Origin: Rugamonas violacea
GTDB taxonomy: Bacteria; Pseudomonadota; Gammaproteobacteria; Burkholderiales; Burkholderiaceae_D
Direction: 5' to 3'
Length of the DNA: 64,000 bases
NCBI RefSeq assembly: GCF_016461825.1
Contig: NZ_JAEMNU010000083.1
Span: 1 to 64,000, forward strand
How positions within the stretch are numbered: the stretch's first letter is position 1; every line of letters begins with the position of its first letter. Both the position numbers and the translations under genes were made by a program. Below, piece by piece: positions 46,585 through 54,983 of the stretch. Under the pieces are notes generated by a model. It saw nothing but the letters and a program-made list of their open reading frames with translations, was not told the DNA's origin and did not search any database.

Positions 46585-46752
46585 CCTCGCCCTCCGGTCC
46601 CGCCGTGCCGGGCGTCACGTTGTCGGTGCTGGTCATGGCCTCCCCCCTCAATGAGAATGCACTCCCCCCAGCCTAAATCGTTCACCGTCGTCTCGCATGA
46701 GCGCGCGCAAAGTGGCGCGTCGGCGCCGCATCGGCGCTGCTATAATTTCATC

Positions 46753-47145
46753 ATGGGAATCAAATCAATCACCCGCTGGTACGCCTCATGGATCGCCTGC
46801 TTCGCGATCCTGTTCGCCGCACTCGCGCCGTCGATTTCCCACGCCATCGAGGCACAGCGCGGCGGCGTCGCCACCTGGGCCGAGATCTGCACCACCGACG
46901 GCGCCAAGCTGGTCAAGACCGGCGACGCCACGCCCTCGTCCTCTGGCGGCGCCAAGCTGCTGCACCTGGAACACTGCGCCTTCTGCGTCAGCCATGCCGG
47001 CGCCGACGGGCCGCCGCCCAGCGCAAGCTGCGTGCTGCCCATCGTCAGCGGTGTGAGCATCGCACCGACGCTGTTCTACCAATCGCCACGCCCGCTGTTC
47101 ATCTGGACCTCGGCGCAGTCGCGCGCCCCGCCTAGCCTTTCCTGA
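46753..47145 (+). CDS. DUF2946-like exported small protein
   Basis: A 130-residue protein with a signal peptide or anchor (ASWIACFAILFAALAPSISHA) and a short Cys/His core (LLHLEHCAFCVSHAG) characteristic of DUF2946, a family found next to PepSY and TonB-receptor genes and linked by context to copper or iron. The start at 46753-46755 (MGIKSITRWY) gives the family N-terminus; the longer frame adds 34 unrelated residues. It lies 124 bp before the PepSY gene in the same direction. Confidence 0.82.
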   Translation: MGIKSITRWYASWIACFAILFAALAPSISHAIEAQRGGVATWAEICTTDGAKLVKTGDATPSSSGGAKLLHLEHCAFCVSHAGADGPPPSASCVLPIVSGVSIAPTLFYQSPRPLFIWTSAQSRAPPSLS

Positions 47146-47269
47146 TCCCGCACCGGCCCCGCGCCGGTCCGCCATTCCATGGTTTCCGCTGTGCGCCCCC
47201 ACGGCGCATGGCCCGCGCACGCCGGTGCACGGGCACCGTCCCCATTTCGATCAGAAAATCGCTCCGCCA

Positions 47270-48736
47270 ATGAACTCACACTCCAGCCACAGCAACAGCA
47301 ACAGCCACAGCAACAGCCACAGCAAGCTACGTCACGCCCGCCGCCGCAGCCTGTTCTGGCGCATCCACCTGTGGGCCGCGCTGATCGCCTCGCCGTTCGC
47401 CCTGATCGCCACCTTGACCGGCATCCTCTACATTTTCACGCCGCAGATCGAGGCCGCGCTGTATCGCAACATCGACCACGTCACGCCGAACGGCGCCGTG
47501 CTGCCATTGGACATAGCCGTGGCGGCCGCCCGCGCCGCCGCGCCGGCGGGACTCAGCGTGCTCGCCGTGCTGCCGCCCTACCAAGCCGACGACGCGGTGC
47601 GCGTGACGCTGGCGCCGCAGGGCCAGGCGCGCGGCGAGCACGATGCCCATCAACCATCGCAGCAACCAGCGACGCCGCCGACACCGCCCAACGCGCAACA
47701 CCGGCACGCAGCAACTGCGACCGCGACCGCGCAGGAACTGGCGCCGATGGCCATCGCCGAGGCGCCCGCCAAGCCGGCCTCCGGTTCGCCGTCCGGCTCA
47801 TTGGTGGTCCACGTCGATCCCTACACCGGCACCGTGCTCGGCACCCTGGCCAGCGCCGACCGCTTCGGCCACTGGAGCAAAAAGCTGCACTCGCACCTGC
47901 TACAGGGCGACGGCTGGCGCTGGATGATCGAGTTGGCCGCCAGTTGGATGCTGGTGATGCTGCTGACCGGCGTCTACCTGTGGTGGCCGCGCGGCGCGCA
48001 AAAGGCACTACCGCAGACCGGCGCGGCCGGCCGCAATTTCTGGAGGCAGTGGCACGGTTTCCTCGGCGTCGCGCTGGGACTGATGAGTCTGCCGATTCTG
48101 CTCACCGGCCTGACCTGGAGCAAATACGCCGGCGAGCAGGTGCGCGTTCTGCGTGACGCCGCCGGACAAGCCTCGCCGCAGCCGCCACGGGAGCTGCGCT
48201 CCGGCCCGGCCAACGGCGCCGTGGCGCTGGACTGGCAGGCCGCCTGGAACGCCGCGCGGCGCCACGCGCCCGACGTGGCGCTGCAACTGACGCCGCCGCG
48301 CACGCCACAACATCCATGGCGCGTCGGCGCCGCCGAGCGTGGCCAGCCGGACAAGCGCTTCGACCTGCTGCTCGACGCCTACAACGCGCAAACGCTGTAC
48401 TACTCCGGTTGGCAGCGCCAGACCGCCTTCGGCAAGGCCACCTCCATCGGCATCCCCTTCCATCGCGGCGAATTCGGCTGGTGGAACCAGGCGCTACTGC
48501 TGGTGTTCGGGCTGAGCGTGCTGTTCTCGCTGGTGTCCGGCTGGCTGATGTACTTCAAGCGCCGCGCGCCCGGCACGCTGGGCCTGCCCAAGCTGCTGCC
48601 CGGCGCCTGGCGCGCCGTGACGCCCGGCCTGTGGCTGAGCGCCCTGGCGCTGTGCGCGCTGATGCCGCTGCTGGCCGTGTCGGCCGCGCTGGTGCTGCTG
48701 TGCGAATCGATACTGTGGCGGCGACTGCGGGCCTGA
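47270..48736 (+). CDS. PepSY-associated transmembrane protein
   Basis: A 488-residue inner-membrane protein of the PepSY_TM family (FpvG/PiuB-like), members of which reduce or process metal-siderophore complexes. Helices are visible near residues 30-60 (HLWAALIASPFALIATLTGI), 220-250, 270-290 and two near the C-terminus; PepSY segments flank them (LVVHVDPYTGTVLGTL). The N-terminus is a Ser/His/Asn repeat (HSNSNSHSNSHSK). The start at 47270 has no good ribosome site; a GTG at 47225 in frame is an alternative. With the DUF2946 gene it suggests metal acquisition, but the usual TonB receptor is absent here. Confidence 0.85.
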   Translation: MNSHSSHSNSNSHSNSHSKLRHARRRSLFWRIHLWAALIASPFALIATLTGILYIFTPQIEAALYRNIDHVTPNGAVLPLDIAVAAARAAAPAGLSVLAVLPPYQADDAVRVTLAPQGQARGEHDAHQPSQQPATPPTPPNAQHRHAATATATAQELAPMAIAEAPAKPASGSPSGSLVVHVDPYTGTVLGTLASADRFGHWSKKLHSHLLQGDGWRWMIELAASWMLVMLLTGVYLWWPRGAQKALPQTGAAGRNFWRQWHGFLGVALGLMSLPILLTGLTWSKYAGEQVRVLRDAAGQASPQPPRELRSGPANGAVALDWQAAWNAARRHAPDVALQLTPPRTPQHPWRVGAAERGQPDKRFDLLLDAYNAQTLYYSGWQRQTAFGKATSIGIPFHRGEFGWWNQALLLVFGLSVLFSLVSGWLMYFKRRAPGTLGLPKLLPGAWRAVTPGLWLSALALCALMPLLAVSAALVLLCESILWRRLRA

Positions 48737-48776
48737 GCATGCGGGCCGTGTCTCAAGACAGGGCCCATCCCCCGCC

Positions 48777-49502
48777 CTACTCCAGCAAGGCGGCGATGGC
48801 CAACGGCGTGTTGCGGGTGACCACCTGGCCGCCCTCCGGCATGGCGGCGAAGCGGTAGACGAAGACGCGCAGCTTGCCCACCACATCGCCCGGGAAGGCC
48901 GGACCTTCGCGCGCCGGCAGCGCCGTCTGGCCATGGTCGGCGCGGCGCAGGCGCACCTCGGCCTCGCCGTCGTTGTGGGCGTAGGAGAACTGCACGCCGA
49001 CGCAGCTTCTGCCGCCAACGCCGCTATCGCCGACATAGCGCAGATAGGCCAGCAGCTGTTCGCAGGCCAGGCGCAGATCGGCCGCCTCGTAGACGCCGTC
49101 GGCGCGGGTGGCGATGGAGATCCATCCTTCAAAGCGGAACTGGCCGGCCTTGCGGTTCAAGGTCAGCGCGGCGTTGTCGTCGTAGGCGGCCTTGGAAAAG
49201 GGGAAGACGGCGCGGCCCAAGGGGTCCAAGGCCAGGTTCAAGGTGCCGGCCTTGCTGTTGAGCGTCAGCCGCAAACCGTCCAGCGAAGCGTTCTTGTCGC
49301 GCGGCCGGACCCGGTAGTGGCTCAGCAGGAACTGCTTGGGTTTGCTGTATTTCTCGAACCAGATCATCTGCCGGTAGGCGTCGCGATACTCGACCCAGTC
49401 CGACTCGCCGCCCTCGACCGCCTGCGCCGCCACGCGGCCCGGCGCCAACGCCAGCAAGGCGCACAGCAACAGAAAGCCGAGCGGTCGGAGCGGTCGGGGC
49501 AT
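48777..49502 (-). CDS. DUF2987-like exported protein
   Basis: A 241-residue exported protein. A signal peptide (GFLLLCALLALAPGRVAA) is followed by a beta-rich domain (YRQMIWFEKYSKPKQFLLSH, LRLTLNSKAGTLNLALDPLG, GWISIATRADGVYEAADL) that fits DUF2987 as I remember it. Function is unknown. It begins 13 bp after the MipA gene, so the two are one transcript in an outer-membrane module divergent from a two-component system. Confidence 0.75.
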   Translation of the reverse strand: MPRPLRPLGFLLLCALLALAPGRVAAQAVEGGESDWVEYRDAYRQMIWFEKYSKPKQFLLSHYRVRPRDKNASLDGLRLTLNSKAGTLNLALDPLGRAVFPFSKAAYDDNAALTLNRKAGQFRFEGWISIATRADGVYEAADLRLACEQLLAYLRYVGDSGVGGRSCVGVQFSYAHNDGEAEVRLRRADHGQTALPAREGPAFPGDVVGKLRVFVYRFAAMPEGGQVVTRNTPLAIAALLE

Positions 49503-49515
49503 GGCGGCGCGATGC

Positions 49516-50298
49516 CTAGAAGCGGTAGGCCAGGCCGGTCGACACGCTGACGACGCTGCTGCGGTTGACGGTCGGGCTGTCGGCCACCGCGGCGCCGAAA
49601 CGGCTGGCGTTGACGGCGGTGTTGATCATCCAACTGGGGCTGAGCTTCCAGTTCCAGTTGACGCTGGCGTTGACGCTGCCCAGGCCGGCCGTGGCGCGGT
49701 AGCCGCGCAGGCCGGGATAGCGCTCGGCGTCCGCCGTCACGCCGTAAAGCTGGCGCATGACGCGGCTGTCGGAGGCCGACAGGCCCAGCGCAAAGGTCAG
49801 GCTGTGGTGCGGCAGGATGTTCGGCAGGTTCTTTTGCAGGCCGACGTGCAGGCCGGCGCCGTGCGCGTTGGTATCGTAGTACAGCGAGCTGGTTAGACGC
49901 GTCTCCGCGCCCAGGTAGTAGTTGACGAAGCCGCCCAGGTTCGGATTGCCGTAAATGGTCTCGGTACCGGCCAGGCCGCGCCGGTCGTTCGGGTGGCGGC
50001 TGTCGCGCGTTTCCAAAAACGGGCCGTACTCGAGGCCCGGCGTGGTCGACAAATGCAGGCCCAACGTCGACAGGTTGGCGATGAAGATACCGTTGGCCCA
50101 CTCCACCTGCAGCAGCGGCATGAGGCTGCCGCGGCCATGCTCGTTCAGGTCGGCGCTGCCCAGGCGGGCGCCGACGGCCATGCCGACGTACATGTCGGTG
50201 CTGCCGTCGGGCAGCATGGCGACGCGGGCTTGGTCGGCCAGGGCCGGCGCGCAGGCCAGCAGCAGTAACAGCGGGGGCAGCGGGGACAGTTTGATCAT
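49516..50298 (-). CDS. MipA/OmpV family outer-membrane protein
   Basis: A 260-residue beta-barrel protein. A signal peptide (LPPLLLLLACAPALA) precedes alternating barrel strands (VGMAVGARLGSADL, WANGIFIANLSTLGLHLS, LGGFVNYYLGAETRLT) and a C-terminal aromatic strand ending YRF, typical of outer-membrane insertion. The family links to MltA in E. coli (murein processing) and often lies beside two-component genes. The start at 50296-50298 gives the signal peptide directly. It lies 73 bp after a second barrel gene. Confidence 0.87.
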   Translation of the reverse strand: MIKLSPLPPLLLLLACAPALADQARVAMLPDGSTDMYVGMAVGARLGSADLNEHGRGSLMPLLQVEWANGIFIANLSTLGLHLSTTPGLEYGPFLETRDSRHPNDRRGLAGTETIYGNPNLGGFVNYYLGAETRLTSSLYYDTNAHGAGLHVGLQKNLPNILPHHSLTFALGLSASDSRVMRQLYGVTADAERYPGLRGYRATAGLGSVNASVNWNWKLSPSWMINTAVNASRFGAAVADSPTVNRSSVVSVSTGLAYRF

Positions 50299-50371
50299 CA
50301 GCGACTTTTCAAAAAAGGGAACACGGCGGGCCAAGCCCACCGCATTCTAAGGTCAAACCGGCGGAGCCGGC

Positions 50372-50959
50372 CTAAAAACTGTAGCGCAGGCCCAGTGACA
50401 AGTTGTTCAGGTTGGAGACAAAGCCCTCGTTGTTCACCTTGCCGAAGCGATCCCACTCCAGCTGCACCGACAGCTGCTGGCTGATCGCATAGGCGCCGCC
50501 CACGCTGGCATACAGGCTGTTGCGGTTGGCGCTGCGGCTGTCCGAGGCCGCGCCCAAACCGGACACGGTGATCTTCGAACTGGTGCGGGCCACGCCCAGT
50601 TTGCCGAACAGCGACCACTGCTCGTTCAACGCCAGCGTGCCCTTGGCGGCGGCGTAGAAGGCGTGCGCCTCGGCGCCTAGCTGGCCGCCCAGGGGCAGGT
50701 CGAAATGGTTGGTGCCGTAACGCTGGTAGCCGCCCTCCAGCGCCAGCAGCGGCGAGATGTTGTAGCCGCCGTAGACCTTGACCGGGATGCCGCCGTTCTT
50801 GCTGTCGGCGCGCGTCGTCTTGCCGTCCCTGCCGGTTTGGTTGATGTGGCCCTCGCTCTTGCTGGCGAGGTTGGCGCCGACATAGAAGTCGTCGGCCAGC
50901 GCCAGCGAGGAATAGCCGGTGGCGGCGGCGAATAACAGGGTAGTCAGGATAGGCTTCAT
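50372..50959 (-). CDS. Outer-membrane beta-barrel protein (OmpA/OmpX-like barrel)
   Basis: A 195-residue protein with a signal peptide (LTTLLFAAATGYSSLALA) and an eight-strand-type barrel: DDFYVGANLASKSEG, VYGGYNISPLLALEGGYQRY, AHAFYAAAKGTLAL, LFGKLGVARTSSK, SLYASVGGAYAISQQL, and a terminal SLGLRYSF ending in Phe, the outer-membrane signature. It has no peptidoglycan-binding domain. It is the first gene of the leftward envelope module and faces the RstA-like regulator across a 200-bp region with repeated TGTA sites. Confidence 0.85.
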   Translation of the reverse strand: MKPILTTLLFAAATGYSSLALADDFYVGANLASKSEGHINQTGRDGKTTRADSKNGGIPVKVYGGYNISPLLALEGGYQRYGTNHFDLPLGGQLGAEAHAFYAAAKGTLALNEQWSLFGKLGVARTSSKITVSGLGAASDSRSANRNSLYASVGGAYAISQQLSVQLEWDRFGKVNNEGFVSNLNNLSLGLRYSF

Positions 50960-51051
50960 GGTGGTGTTTCCGGGTAGTGGTAGGAGCCATGAATGGTAGC
51001 GGCGCGCGGCGTCGAAATCCTCCTTGCGGTGTCGTGCAATTGTCGTCAATT

Positions 51052-51089
51052 TGTAGGCGCCATTTGTATAGAAAATGTACGCCGATGTA
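51052..51089. promoter_or_regulatory. Phased TGTA direct repeats, candidate response-regulator site
   Basis: TGTA occurs at 51052, 51065, 51076 and 51086, roughly one helical turn apart, between the divergent barrel gene and the OmpR-family regulator. Such phased direct repeats suit OmpR-type DNA binding, but the core is short. Confidence 0.35.
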
Positions 51090-51159
51090 TGCGATTGTCG
51101 GAATGCCCCCGCCGCGCAGTGCCTCTTATACAATACGCCTGCCCAACAATGGAGGCTGG

Positions 51160-51852
51160 ATGATCGCTGTGATGCTGGTGGAGGACGATGCGCGCCTGGC
51201 CGCGCTGGTCAAGGAGTACCTGGACGCCTACGAGTTCAAGGTCGACGTGGTGCCGCGCGGCGACCTGGCGCTGGCCCGTTTCGACGCCACCCGGCCCGAG
51301 CTGGTGGTGCTCGACCTGACCCTGCCCGGCATGGACGGCATGGTGGTGTGCCGCCAACTGCGCCAGCTCAGCGCCGTGCCGATCCTGATCCTGACCGCGC
51401 GCGAGGACATGTTCGACGAGGTCTCCGGCCTCGAACAGGGCGCCGACGACTACATCAACAAGCCGATCCAGCCGCGCGTGCTGCTGGCCCGCCTGCGCGC
51501 CCTGCTGCGCCGTGGCGAGCGCGGCGCGGCGCCGGCGCCGGCCAACGCCGACCTGACGATAGGCGCGCTGCGCATCGCCCGCGCCGACCGCGCCGTGTTC
51601 TGGCGCGGCGCCGAGGTGAGCGTCAACGGCGTCGAGTTCAAGCTGCTGCTGATCCTGGCCGAGGCGGCCGGCCGCGTCATGTCGCGCAACGACATCCTGG
51701 TCAAGATGCGCGGCATCGAGTTCGACGGCCTTGACCGCAGCATCGACAACTGCATCTCGCGCCTGCGCCGCAAGTTCGACGACAGCGGCGCCGAACGCAT
51801 CAAGACCGTCTGGGGCGAAGGCTATCTATTCAGCCCGGCCGCCTGGGAATAA
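51160..51852 (+). CDS. OmpR-family response regulator (RstA-like)
   Basis: A 230-residue two-component regulator. The receiver domain has the acidic pocket E8-D9-D10, phospho-acceptor D52 (LVVLDLTLPGMDG), T79 and K101 (YINKPIQ). The C-terminal winged helix is complete (VEFKLLLILAEAAGRVMSRN, LDRSIDNCISRLRRKFD, TVWGEGYLF). The ATG at 51160 follows GGAGG. It is three bases upstream of the sensor kinase gene. Sequence style is closest to RstA as I recall; target genes may include the divergent envelope module. Confidence 0.92.
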   Translation: MIAVMLVEDDARLAALVKEYLDAYEFKVDVVPRGDLALARFDATRPELVVLDLTLPGMDGMVVCRQLRQLSAVPILILTAREDMFDEVSGLEQGADDYINKPIQPRVLLARLRALLRRGERGAAPAPANADLTIGALRIARADRAVFWRGAEVSVNGVEFKLLLILAEAAGRVMSRNDILVKMRGIEFDGLDRSIDNCISRLRRKFDDSGAERIKTVWGEGYLFSPAAWE

Positions 51853-51855
51853 GCC

Positions 51856-53193
51856 TTGAACCGCATCTTTCAGCGCTTCGTCGTGCTGGTGATGCTGGCC
51901 ATCACCCTGGCCACCTTTGTCATCTACTTCACCTTCAGCCGCCTGTTCGGCGACCCGCTCGAACAGATCGCCACGCGCCAGGCGGCCGGCCAGATCTTCC
52001 TGCTTGAGCAATACATCGACCTGGCGCCCAGCGACGAGTGGCTGGCGCGCCTGAACAAGGTGCGCGAGGTATCCGGCGCCGACATGGAGCTGCTGCCGCT
52101 GCCGGCCGCGCTGGCCGCCCTGCCCGAACGCCGCCGCGCCGCGCTGCTGGGCGGCGCCATCGTGGTCGACGTCGGCGCCAAGGCCTTCTACCGCCGCGTC
52201 GATTTGCGCGGCGCGCGCTACATCGACAGCGACGCCGAGGTGATCCACGTGCAGCGCCTGCCGATCGACATCGGCGAGGCGCTCGGCATGGAGGCGATCC
52301 GCTTCGCCATCGTCGCGCTGTTCCTGCTGGTGCCGATCGGCTGGTGGTCGCGTTCACACTGGCGCGGCCTGCAGGCGCTGTCGCGCGTGGCCGACGCCTT
52401 CGGCCGGGGCGACCTGACGGCGCGGCCGGCGCCGCGCCAGACCTCCAGCATCGCGCCGCTGGCCGGCCGCATCGGCGACATGGCCGAGCGCATCGCCACG
52501 CTGCTGGAGACCCGCAAGAACCTGCTGCACGCCGTCTCGCACGAGCTGCGCACGCCGATCGCGCGGCTGGAATTCGGCCTGGAGCTGCTGCGCACGGCGG
52601 CCGCCGACGCGGCGCTGGAGCCGCGTCTGGTCGCGCTGGAGGGCGACGTGGACGAGCTGAAGGCGCTGGTCAACGAGCTGCTCAGTTTGAACAAATTGGA
52701 CCACGCGCAGGCGCCGCAGGGCGCGCCCTTCGACTTGGCGGCGATGCTGCACGCCTGCGCCGACAGCTGCGCCGCCGGCCTGCGCGACACCACGCTGGAG
52801 GCGCGCATCGGCGCCGGCGACGGCATGGTCGACGGCGACCAGCGCCTGCTGGCGCGCGCCGTCAACAACGTGCTGGGCAACGCCGCCAAATACGCCGCCG
52901 GCCGCATCGTCCTGACGGCGGCGCGGCACGACGCCGAGCACTGGACGGTGGTGGTGCAGGACGACGGCCCCGGCATCCCGGCCGACATGCGCGGCCGCGT
53001 GTTCGAGCCGTTCTACCGGCTGGGCCGCGAGGCCGACCACGCCGCCGGCGGCTACGGCCTGGGCCTGGCCATCGCCCAGCGCGCGCTGCAACTGCACGGC
53101 GGCGCCATCGCCATCGAGGACGGCGCCGCCGGCACCGGCACCGCGCCGCACGGCGCCCGCTTCGTGCTCACCATCCCCTGCCGGCGAAGTTGA
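51856..53193 (+). CDS. Sensor histidine kinase (RstB-like)
   Basis: A 445-residue membrane kinase paired with the regulator just upstream. It has two helices (about 8-28 and 148-164) around a periplasmic sensor of about 115 residues, then a HAMP segment, a HisKA domain with phospho-acceptor H229 (LHAVSHELRTPIARLE), and a catalytic ATPase domain (NVLGNAAKYA, DDGPGIPADM, GYGLGLAIAQRA). The start is a TTG at 51856, three bases after the regulator stop, giving the expected short N-terminus. The stop lies at the edge of a degenerate tandem repeat. Confidence 0.92.
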   Translation: MNRIFQRFVVLVMLAITLATFVIYFTFSRLFGDPLEQIATRQAAGQIFLLEQYIDLAPSDEWLARLNKVREVSGADMELLPLPAALAALPERRRAALLGGAIVVDVGAKAFYRRVDLRGARYIDSDAEVIHVQRLPIDIGEALGMEAIRFAIVALFLLVPIGWWSRSHWRGLQALSRVADAFGRGDLTARPAPRQTSSIAPLAGRIGDMAERIATLLETRKNLLHAVSHELRTPIARLEFGLELLRTAAADAALEPRLVALEGDVDELKALVNELLSLNKLDHAQAPQGAPFDLAAMLHACADSCAAGLRDTTLEARIGAGDGMVDGDQRLLARAVNNVLGNAAKYAAGRIVLTAARHDAEHWTVVVQDDGPGIPADMRGRVFEPFYRLGREADHAAGGYGLGLAIAQRALQLHGGAIAIEDGAAGTGTAPHGARFVLTIPCRRS

Positions 53194-53266
53194 AGATCAG
53201 GCGAAGGTCGAGCGAAGGTCGGCGAAGCTCAGGCCAAGATCAGGCCAAGGTCAGGCCAAGGTCGGC
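53193..53266. repeat. Degenerate 11-bp tandem repeat between convergent genes
   Basis: Seven copies related to AAGGTCAGGCC fill the whole gap between the kinase stop and the NTF2-like gene, and the latter's stop codon and last codons lie inside the array. Confidence 0.75.
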
Positions 53267-53673
53267 TGGCCGTTGAAGGCCTTGTTGGCGATCTTCCAGC
53301 CGGCCTCGGTCTTGAGCAGCACAAAATAATCGGTGAAGGTGACGGCGCCGTGCAGCAGCGTGATCTTGGCGCAGGCCGAGTTGCCGCCCACGTCGATCCA
53401 GTCCACCGTGCGGCGGCGTTGCGCCTCGTCGGCCGCCGGCAGGCCCTTGAAGCGCTCGCAGTACACGTCCAGCGGCCAGGAGGTGAACACGCCCTCGCGC
53501 ATCGACTCGATGTGCGCGCTCGGCAGAAAGGCCAGCCGCATATGCGCCGCGTCGTCGCGGGCGTGGCCGAGGAAGTACTGTTCAATCGGCGTCAGCACGG
53601 CCGCCTGCTCGGCGCTGTAGGTCGGCGTGGCGACGAACGAGGAAGGGGAAGTGGAAGTGGTATTGCGGTTCAT
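53251..53673 (-). CDS. NTF2-like (SnoaL/lumazine-binding type) protein
   Basis: A 140-residue cytoplasmic protein with the alpha/beta cone fold of the NTF2-like superfamily: helix VLTPIEQYFLGHARDDAAHM, then FLPSAHIESMREG, CAKITLLHGAVTFTDYFVLL and WKIANKAF. Such proteins are small-molecule binders or isomerase-like enzymes, and the substrate cannot be told. The start at 53671-53673 follows AGGAG. The C-terminus (QPTLA) is encoded within a tandem repeat. It is divergent from the TetR regulator 216 bp away, so it may be that regulator's target. Confidence 0.83.
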   Translation of the reverse strand: MNRNTTSTSPSSFVATPTYSAEQAAVLTPIEQYFLGHARDDAAHMRLAFLPSAHIESMREGVFTSWPLDVYCERFKGLPAADEAQRRRTVDWIDVGGNSACAKITLLHGAVTFTDYFVLLKTEAGWKIANKAFNGQPTLA

Positions 53674-53889
53674 GGCATGCTCCTGGGTTGGCCTGCCATC
53701 ATGCCGTGCGGCACCGCCGGGCGGCCGGGCCGAGCGCTGATATGGGGTATATGCGGCGGCGCATAGCCGGCGAAAATGACGAAAAACGGGCCAAAAACGG
53801 GCCAATTCGCGCGAATAACCCAGTTGAAACCGGGTTGAAAGCCACTTTGCATTAAAATGGGCGATTAGTGCCTTTTGATATCAACTACC

Positions 53890-54525
53890 ATGCAGACCCT
53901 CGCCCCCCCTCCCTCCGTGCTGAAAAAACGCGGACGCCCCGCCAAGGGCGAGGGCGGCGGCTTGCGCGCCGAACTGATCGAAAAATCGGCCCGCCTGTTC
54001 CGCGAAAAAGGCTACGACAACACCACCGTGCGCGACATCGCCGCCGCCAGCGGCATCCAGGCCGGCAGTTGGTTCTATCACTTCAAGACCAAGCAGGATA
54101 TTCTGGTGGCGATCATGGAACAGGGCATGGCCCGCTCGCTGCTGCAGATCGAGGCCATCGCCGAGCAGGGCCTGGCGCCGCGCGCGGCGCTGGAGCGGCT
54201 GGTCGAAGTCCACCTGCACACCCTGCTGGCGCCCGACCACGACTTCATCGCCGTGCTGCTGTACGAATGGCGCTCGCTCGACCAGCCCTCGCGCCAACGC
54301 ATCGTCGCGCTGAAGGACCGCTACGAGGCGGTGTGGGACGAGGTGATCGGGGCCCTGCACCGCTCCGGCGACTGGGCCATGCCGTCGCGCTTCGACCGCC
54401 TGCTGATCTTCGGCGCGCTGAACTGGACCGTGCAGTGGTTCAAGCCGGGCAGCGGCGCCGACGTCAAGGAACTGGCGCAGCAGGCGCTGTTGTTCATCCT
54501 GCGCACGCCGCCGCGCGAGGCCTAG
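53890..54525 (+). CDS. TetR-family transcriptional regulator
   Basis: A 211-residue repressor-type protein. The N-terminal TetR helix-turn-helix is clear: AELIEKSARLFREKGYDNTT, VRDIAAASGIQAGSWFYHFK, TKQDILVAIM. The C-terminal ligand domain is helical and ends in LFILRTPPREA. The ATG at 53890 is preferred; a TTG five codons earlier is also possible, and neither has a good ribosome site. The N-terminal tail contains an AT-hook-like KKRGRPAKGEG. It may control the divergent NTF2-like gene or the following monooxygenase-type gene. Confidence 0.88.
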   Translation: MQTLAPPPSVLKKRGRPAKGEGGGLRAELIEKSARLFREKGYDNTTVRDIAAASGIQAGSWFYHFKTKQDILVAIMEQGMARSLLQIEAIAEQGLAPRAALERLVEVHLHTLLAPDHDFIAVLLYEWRSLDQPSRQRIVALKDRYEAVWDEVIGALHRSGDWAMPSRFDRLLIFGALNWTVQWFKPGSGADVKELAQQALLFILRTPPREA

Positions 54526-54623
54526 GCAGCACAGGCGCAGGGCTTGGCCGCCCCGGGCGGCGCCGGCGCCGGCACGATCGGCCGGCTTCAGGCAGAATGG
54601 TAGCCCCCAACACAGGAGCCGCC

Positions 54624-54929
54624 ATGATCTATGAAATCGCCGAGCTGTACATCAAACCGGACGCCCACACCGCCTTCCAGGCCGGCGTCGCCGAAGCCAC
54701 GCCGCTGTTCCAGCGCGCCAAGGGCTGCCTGTCGATGCGCCTGACCCGTGGCATCGAGCAGGCCGACACCTACCACCTGGTGGTCGGCTGGCAGACGCTG
54801 GAAAACCACACCGTCGACTTCCGCGAAAGCGCCGACTTCCAAGCCTGGCGCGGCCTGGTGGGCGGTTACTTCGCCCAGCCGCCCAAGGTCGAACACTTCG
54901 AGACCGTGGTCGCCGGCTTCGGCGGCTAA
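54624..54929 (+). CDS. ABM-domain (antibiotic biosynthesis monooxygenase-like) protein
   Basis: A 101-residue protein of the dimeric alpha-beta barrel type. Visible are IYEIAELYIKPDAHTAFQAG, GCLSMRLTRGIEQADTYHLV and a TLENHTVDFRESADFQAWRG block typical of ABM/DUF proteins that act on small quinone- or aldehyde-like molecules. The ATG at 54624 has AGGAG upstream. It follows the TetR gene by 98 bp in the same direction and is probably under its influence. Confidence 0.85.
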   Translation: MIYEIAELYIKPDAHTAFQAGVAEATPLFQRAKGCLSMRLTRGIEQADTYHLVVGWQTLENHTVDFRESADFQAWRGLVGGYFAQPPKVEHFETVVAGFGG

Positions 54930-54983
54930 GCCTTCAAGCCCGCCGTTTCCATTCCGCCGAGGCGGTCGCCCTCCCCGCCCGCT

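Noticed and set aside
46461..46636. Alternative frame starting MTSTDNVTPG upstream of the 59-residue gene
   Set aside because: It reads into the metY control region with no domain, while the overlapping short frame has a strong ribosome site and a membrane helix.
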